A stretch of DNA of 10,419 bases, taken from NCBI GenBank assembly GCA_014238825.1, contig JABAAI010000025.1:1-10419 (forward strand), read 5' to 3'. Position 1 is the first letter of the stretch; the number at the start of each line of letters is the position of its first letter. The translations under genes and the position numbers were made by a program. This DNA comes from Leptospirales bacterium. GTDB taxonomy: Bacteria > Spirochaetota > Leptospiria > Leptospirales > Leptonemataceae. The notes beneath the pieces were generated by a model that did no database searches, had not been told where the DNA came from, and saw only the letters and a list, made by a program, of their open reading frames with translations. Below, in pieces: positions 5,953 through 10,419 of the stretch.

Positions 5953-7399
5953 CAAAATAGATGGTTTTTTAAAATATAGCCGGTCAGATATTCAATATCA
6001 GCCAGTTGAAAAGAGAATCAAGCACTTCAAAGAATTTGAAAGCACTATAGGTAATACTACGGCCCAAGAACAGGCTGCACGCTGTATGGATTGCGGGGTC
6101 CCTTTTTGCCAAGGAGATACTGGCTGTCCAGTAGATAACCTCATCCCTGAGTTTAATGAATTAGTTTTCAATAATCATTGGCAAGAGGCACTAGAAAGCT
6201 TAGAATCTACAAATAACTTCCCAGAGTTCACTGGCTATCTCTGCCCTGCACCCTGCGAAACAGCATGCGTTTTAGGAATAAATAGTTCAGCAGTCACTAT
6301 CAAAGCGCTAGAACGGGCTATTATTGATCGCGGCTATGAAAATTTTTGGGTTAAAGCTAAGCCACCACAAAAACTTAGTGGTAAGAGCGTAGCCATAGTT
6401 GGCTCTGGCCCCGCTGGCCTTGCCTGTGCACAGCAATTGGCACGTGCCGGACATAGTGTCACTGTCTTTGAAAAAAGCGATAGATTAGGAGGCCTCCTTC
6501 GTTACGGCATACCTGATTTTAAGATGGAAAAATGGCATATTGATAAACGTATCGATCAAATGGAACAAGAAGGAGTGAGATTCAAAACAAAAATCCATGT
6601 TGGTAAAGATATTTCTAGTTCCGAACTTTGTCAAAATTACAATGCCCTTGTCCTCGCAATGGGAGCAGAAGATCCTATTCCAATAAACATACCAGGCACA
6701 GATTATACCGGAGTACATTGGGCTATGGATTATTTAGTACAATCAAATCGTGCTCAAGATAATGAAAAAATCACTAATCAAATTTATGCTAAAGATAAAA
6801 ATGTGATTGTAATTGGTGGCGGTGATACTGGCTCTGATTGTATTGGAACTGCAAACCGTCAGCAAGCAAAAAGTATTATCAACTTTCGTAGATCTGAGCA
6901 ACCTCCTTTGAGTCGATCGCCATCTCAACCCTGGCCTTTTTATCCTGATATTTTTTATACATCTTCTAGCCATGAAGAAGGAGTAGATCGCAAATTCAAT
7001 ATCCGTCCTTTAGAAATCATAGGAAATGATAAAGGAATACTAACTGGTATTAAAATTTGTAAAACTAAAAGAAATACCAATGATAACGCTAAAAATAGCT
7101 TTGAAGATATCCCTAAATCTGAAGAGATCTGGGATGCAGACTTGATTTTCTTAGCAATGGGCTATCGTGGTTCTGTCAAAGAAAATCTACTAGAAGAGCT
7201 TATCCAAAAAGGGCTTAAAATGGATAATAAAAATAATATTCTCGCCTCCTTTGGTATAGGAGCAGGATCATTTCGTACCAGTTTAGATGGTATCTATACC
7301 TGTGGCGATGCACGGCGAGGACAATCTCTCATCGTTTGGGCAATTTCTGAAGGTAGAAAATGCGCAAGTCAAATTCATAAAGATCTAATGGAAATATAA
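5948..7399 (+). CDS. gltD: Glutamate synthase small subunit (NADPH-dependent) GltD
   Basis: GltD takes electrons from NADPH through FAD and iron-sulfur clusters to the large subunit GltB, which makes glutamate from glutamine and 2-oxoglutarate. The 483-residue length is normal. The N-terminal cysteines, Cys46, Cys49, Cys54 and Cys60, then Cys99, Cys103 and Cys107, form the family's [4Fe-4S] region. The FAD-binding GSGPAG is at 152-157 and the NADPH-binding GGGDTGSD at about 290-297. The C-terminal GDARRGQSLIVWAISEGR is a family hallmark. gltB is not next to it; the gene heads a transcript with an O-methyltransferase gene 5 bp downstream, then mfd. Related flavin subunits of other oxidoreductases share this fold, but the whole length matches GltD best. 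The ATG at 5948 has no Shine-Dalgarno sequence, and its promoter predicts a very short leader. Confidence 0.94.
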   Translation: MNKIDGFLKYSRSDIQYQPVEKRIKHFKEFESTIGNTTAQEQAARCMDCGVPFCQGDTGCPVDNLIPEFNELVFNNHWQEALESLESTNNFPEFTGYLCPAPCETACVLGINSSAVTIKALERAIIDRGYENFWVKAKPPQKLSGKSVAIVGSGPAGLACAQQLARAGHSVTVFEKSDRLGGLLRYGIPDFKMEKWHIDKRIDQMEQEGVRFKTKIHVGKDISSSELCQNYNALVLAMGAEDPIPINIPGTDYTGVHWAMDYLVQSNRAQDNEKITNQIYAKDKNVIVIGGGDTGSDCIGTANRQQAKSIINFRRSEQPPLSRSPSQPWPFYPDIFYTSSSHEEGVDRKFNIRPLEIIGNDKGILTGIKICKTKRNTNDNAKNSFEDIPKSEEIWDADLIFLAMGYRGSVKENLLEELIQKGLKMDNKNNILASFGIGAGSFRTSLDGIYTCGDARRGQSLIVWAISEGRKCASQIHKDLMEI

Positions 7400-7404
7400 G
7401 ATTA

Positions 7405-8070
7405 ATGTCCATAGAGCCAACCTCGCTGAACAAGCAACTTTATCAATACCTGCTTGATGTCTCACTTCGTGAGCCGGAAGTCTGTAAATCATTGCGTCAA
7501 GAAATATCTAAGGATCCTTTATACTTCATGCAGTGCAATCCCGATACAGCTCAATTCTTAGCGCTAATCTTACGTTTAATTTCTGCAAAGCGTTGCCTTG
7601 AAATCGGAGTATATCTAGGTTACACAACTCTACGCCTTGCCCTTGAATTACCTCCCGATGGTGAAATAATCGCCTGTGATATTAGTGATGAATGGTCAGA
7701 GCAAGCTGCTAAGTATTGGCAAGAAGCAAAAGTAGCAGATAAAATAAAATTTCGTAAAGCACCGGCCTTGGAAACATTAGGAAATTTGATAGCAGATACA
7801 AATAATCATCTGAGTTATGATTTTGCTTTTATAGATGCAGATAAAAATAATTACTCAGCCTATTATGAGCTTTGCCTCAAATTAATTAGACCTAATGGGA
7901 TTATTGCCTTTGATAATACTTTATGGCATGGCGATGTCGCTCGACCAGAAGTTAAAGATGAATCAACAGAAGGCATTCGCGCTCTAAATAATCTGCTTGC
8001 TAAAGATGAACGTATCGATTTGAGCCTGCTATCGATTGGAGATGGTCTTAGTCTAGTACGCAAAAAATAA
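7405..8070 (+). CDS. Class I SAM-dependent O-methyltransferase (caffeoyl-CoA OMT-like family)
   Basis: This 221-residue protein belongs to the metal-dependent O-methyltransferase family (OMT family 3), which methylates catechol-like or similar hydroxyls using S-adenosylmethionine. SAM-binding motif I is EIGVYLGYTT (from Glu66). The divalent-metal ligands of the family are all present: Asp134 in FIDADKNNY and Asp160-Asn161 in FDNTLWHGDV. The C-terminal GDGLSLVRKK is also typical. It starts 5 bp after the gltD stop and ends in a double stop (TAA TAG), with mfd 33 bp further on, so it is probably the middle gene of that transcript. No Shine-Dalgarno sequence is visible. Bacterial members are common but mostly have unknown substrates, and the neighbours do not suggest one. 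Confidence 0.93.
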   Translation: MSIEPTSLNKQLYQYLLDVSLREPEVCKSLRQEISKDPLYFMQCNPDTAQFLALILRLISAKRCLEIGVYLGYTTLRLALELPPDGEIIACDISDEWSEQAAKYWQEAKVADKIKFRKAPALETLGNLIADTNNHLSYDFAFIDADKNNYSAYYELCLKLIRPNGIIAFDNTLWHGDVARPEVKDESTEGIRALNNLLAKDERIDLSLLSIGDGLSLVRKK

Positions 8071-8103
8071 TAGAAGCAAAAAAACTACTTTAGAATATTG
8101 TAA

Positions 8104-10419
8104 TTGAAAATACTTGATACCTATCTAGCCAAATTTGGCAAAACATTCAAAGAGTCTTGGACTAAGGGACAACCCCTTGGTGGGGTTTCTCGTAATTTTG
8201 CCGCCTTTTTTTCTGTTGCCGCTTTTTGCGAAAGTAAAGAAGATATTTTATTTATTTGTCCCTCTAACAAAGAGGCAGAAAAGCTAAGAGAGGAAAGCCT
8301 TTTTTTTCTACCATCAAATTCAGATTCAGAAAGACCTTTTTTTTTACCGGGTTATGAAAATATCCCATACAGCAAAGGTGCAGCGACTTTAGAAACTCTG
8401 GCGCAACGCTTTCATTGCCTAAATAATATTAGAAATAATCCTAAAGCAAAATTAATTTTTAGCAGTGCCGATGCCTTCTTGCGTCAGCTACCGCAAGTTA
8501 CAAGACTAAATCAATTCTCGATCCAAATTACTAAAGAGCAAAACTATGAACCAGAAAAGCTATTAAGGGATTTAATTAGCCTAGGCTACACCCGAACAGA
8601 GCGCGTTGAGTCGCCCGGAGAAATTTGTCGAAAAGGCTCCATTGTTGATATATATCCGATTCATTTCTCTGATAATATGAATGCAGTAAACGAAATAGAT
8701 GGGCAAGGAATACGTATTGATTATTTTGATGATGTTATTGAAACGATTGCTCTTTTTGATTTAAGCAACCAGAGAACTATAGAGCAAATTAAATCTGAGA
8801 GTGTCTATGTTTTCCCTTGTGCTGAATATATTCTCGATGCTAAGGAGATGGCGAAAATAAAAAGTCACATACCAAATGAAAATATTATTAGTAATAATTC
8901 TGCTATTCAATTTTACTATGGACTTGTTGCTCCTACTTGCTCTTTGCTCGATTACTTCCCGAAGCCTCCTTTAATTTTTTTCTATCCCTCCTTTGAACTT
9001 CGAGAAAGTTTTTCACGTATCCAGCGTGAGTTTCTTAGTCTTTATGAGCAAAGACAAGCTGATAAGCAAGATCAAGAGTCGCAACTCTATCTTCACCCTG
9101 ACAAACTTATTATGAAGCCCTTGAACAATTCGAAAACATCGCTAGAAAATAAAATTATAGATATTACTATTTCTAAATCGCCAGGTGCCAGCTCAATTGG
9201 ATTAGAAAGTGCAAAGCTAAACTTGGGTAAAATGCAGGAGCTTCGTAAGCAAATAGTACAGCTTATTGAAAATGATAATTGTGTTTTACTAGCTTCACAG
9301 CACCACAATCAATTACAACGCCTTGCTGCTTTTTTTGAAAATGAACCAGGATTAAAGACATCCTATTGCCAAAAACTTTCTGACATTAAGATCTCTGTCT
9401 CAAAAAATAAAAAGATCCTCTATTTATGTTTCTCTTCAAACGAAGCTTCTTTCTCTATTCCGGAATTAAAGTTTTATTTTCTAGCTGACGCAGAGCTTTT
9501 TGGAACTTCCTATAAAAAACGCAAACGAGCTAAACAACTGCATTCTAATCCTATTAGCTCTTTTCTAGATATAAAGGAAGGCTCTTACGTTGTCCATCTT
9601 GTTCATGGCATTGGTCGCTTTATCGGCTTAAAAAGAGTTAAGACACTAGGCAAGGAAAGAGATTTTTTATATTTAGAGTATGCCAATGAAGACAAGCTTT
9701 ACGTTCCCTTGGATCAAATATCTATAGTACAGCAATATCTCGCCCCTACTGAAAAACCGCGTTTAGATTCTTTAGGCAAAAATACCTTCTCCAAAACTAA
9801 AGAAAAAGTTCAAAAGAAAATAGAAGAGCTAGCGGCAGAAATTATACGCCTTCAAGCAGTACGCTCAACTCGCAAAGGATATAAATTCCCCAAAGATACT
9901 CCTTGGCAAAGAGATTTTGAAGATAAGTTCCCCTTTGAAGAAACGCCAGATCAACTCAGTGCTATTGCCAGCATTAAAGAAGATATGGAATCACCACAAG
10001 CTATGGACCGCTTAATTTGTGGCGATGTTGGTTATGGAAAAACAGAAGTAGCTATTCGGGCCGCTTTCAAAGCTACGATGGCCGGTCGTCAAGTAGCTCT
10101 GCTATCTCCCACGACCATCTTAGCTTGGCAACATTATAAAACCCTCAAAGAACGCTTTGCATCCTATCCTGTTCGCATAGATTTATTATCACGTTTTCGT
10201 TCTAAAAGCGAAGCTCGGCAAATCAAGTTAGAGCTGAAAAACGCTAATTTAGACATAATTATAGGAACACATGCTCTGCTTGCTAAAGACGTCCAGATTA
10301 AAAACTTAGGCTTGCTCATCGTTGATGAGGAACAACGTTTCGGTGTAGTTCATAAAGAAGCAATTAAGCGCCTTAGAAACCTAGTCGATGTGTTAAGTCT
10401 TAGTGCGACTCCCATCCCC
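8104..10419 (+). CDS. mfd: Transcription-repair coupling factor Mfd, 3' end missing
   Basis: Mfd is an ATP-driven DNA translocase that removes stalled RNA polymerase and recruits UvrA to the lesion. The first 772 residues are visible, of about 1150 usual. The N-terminal UvrB-like region includes PGYENIPYSKGAATLETLAQ (about 81-100) and a PGEICRKGSIVDIYP segment. The CarD-like RNA polymerase-binding domain begins near residue 492 (EGSYVVHLVHGIGRF). Translocase motif I is GDVGYGKTE (from residue 640), motif II DEEQRFG (from 741) and motif III LSATPIP (766-772), where the window ends. The start is TTG at 8104: an in-frame TAA lies immediately upstream and the first in-frame ATG is at codon 192, inside the UvrB-like region. 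No Shine-Dalgarno sequence is visible. TAGAAT (8091-8096) could be the -10 of an extra internal promoter but lacks a -35. T8 (8300-8307) and T9 (8337-8345) runs lie near the 5' end. Confidence 0.96.
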   Translation, partial: MKILDTYLAKFGKTFKESWTKGQPLGGVSRNFAAFFSVAAFCESKEDILFICPSNKEAEKLREESLFFLPSNSDSERPFFLPGYENIPYSKGAATLETLAQRFHCLNNIRNNPKAKLIFSSADAFLRQLPQVTRLNQFSIQITKEQNYEPEKLLRDLISLGYTRTERVESPGEICRKGSIVDIYPIHFSDNMNAVNEIDGQGIRIDYFDDVIETIALFDLSNQRTIEQIKSESVYVFPCAEYILDAKEMAKIKSHIPNENIISNNSAIQFYYGLVAPTCSLLDYFPKPPLIFFYPSFELRESFSRIQREFLSLYEQRQADKQDQESQLYLHPDKLIMKPLNNSKTSLENKIIDITISKSPGASSIGLESAKLNLGKMQELRKQIVQLIENDNCVLLASQHHNQLQRLAAFFENEPGLKTSYCQKLSDIKISVSKNKKILYLCFSSNEASFSIPELKFYFLADAELFGTSYKKRKRAKQLHSNPISSFLDIKEGSYVVHLVHGIGRFIGLKRVKTLGKERDFLYLEYANEDKLYVPLDQISIVQQYLAPTEKPRLDSLGKNTFSKTKEKVQKKIEELAAEIIRLQAVRSTRKGYKFPKDTPWQRDFEDKFPFEETPDQLSAIASIKEDMESPQAMDRLICGDVGYGKTEVAIRAAFKATMAGRQVALLSPTTILAWQHYKTLKERFASYPVRIDLLSRFRSKSEARQIKLELKNANLDIIIGTHALLAKDVQIKNLGLLIVDEEQRFGVVHKEAIKRLRNLVDVLSLSATPIP

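Noticed and set aside
6083..6130. Wider cysteine spacing in GltD (five residues between the third and fourth Cys) as an anomaly
   Set aside because: The CMDCGVPFCQ-x-D/E-TGC form is, as I recall, common in many bacterial GltD proteins.
6485..6973. Two minus-strand frames within gltD
   Set aside because: Antisense shadows of a well-conserved gene; no start signals or family features.
7863..8063. Minus-strand frame within the O-methyltransferase gene
   Set aside because: Antisense to the conserved metal-binding and C-terminal motifs.
9093..9308. Minus-strand frame within mfd
   Set aside because: Lies wholly inside the continuous Mfd frame and has no independent features.

Overview
This is an AT-rich, gene-dense stretch of ordinary bacterial chromosome with nine protein genes, two of them cut by the window edges. 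I see no tRNA, rRNA, CRISPR array, insertion sequence or phage gene. TGA acts as a stop (truA), so the genetic code looks standard. The AtpG sequence resembles, from memory, the gamma subunits of Leptospira-type spirochaetes, and the M23 peptidase has a spirochaete-like layout: short cytoplasmic part, one membrane helix, coiled coil, LytM domain. A deep-branching spirochaete is therefore my best guess, held at low to moderate confidence.

Layout, left to right. (1) The end of a long-form nucleotide-sugar 4,6-dehydratase (CapD/PglF/WbpM type, + strand, start outside the window) converges on moaA (-), with only 3 bp between the stop codons. (2) A 125-bp divergent region separates moaA from atpG (+). 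It carries an extended -10 promoter for moaA, a 7-bp-arm inverted repeat and a perfect 13-bp tandem duplication that ends one base before the atpG start. (3) atpG is followed after 32 bp by a signal peptidase I homologue (+) that has lost both catalytic residues. (4) This pair converges on an M23 peptidase-truA pair read leftward. (5) A very compact 37-bp divergent region then drives M23-truA leftward and gltD, an O-methyltransferase gene and mfd rightward. mfd runs off the right edge after its motif III.

The genes are mostly housekeeping: surface glycan sugar supply, molybdenum cofactor, ATP synthase, protein export, tRNA pseudouridylation, cell wall remodelling, glutamate synthesis and transcription-coupled repair. 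They do not form one pathway. Several are orphans from their usual clusters (atpG without atpA/atpD, moaA without other moa genes, gltD without gltB).

The most notable observations are the apparently dead signal peptidase (Ser to Asp, Lys to Arg), the back-to-back gltD/M23 promoters that predict leaders of only about 8 nt alongside a general lack of Shine-Dalgarno sequences, and an A10 tract early in the M23 gene. I did not find a convincing new multi-gene system here.
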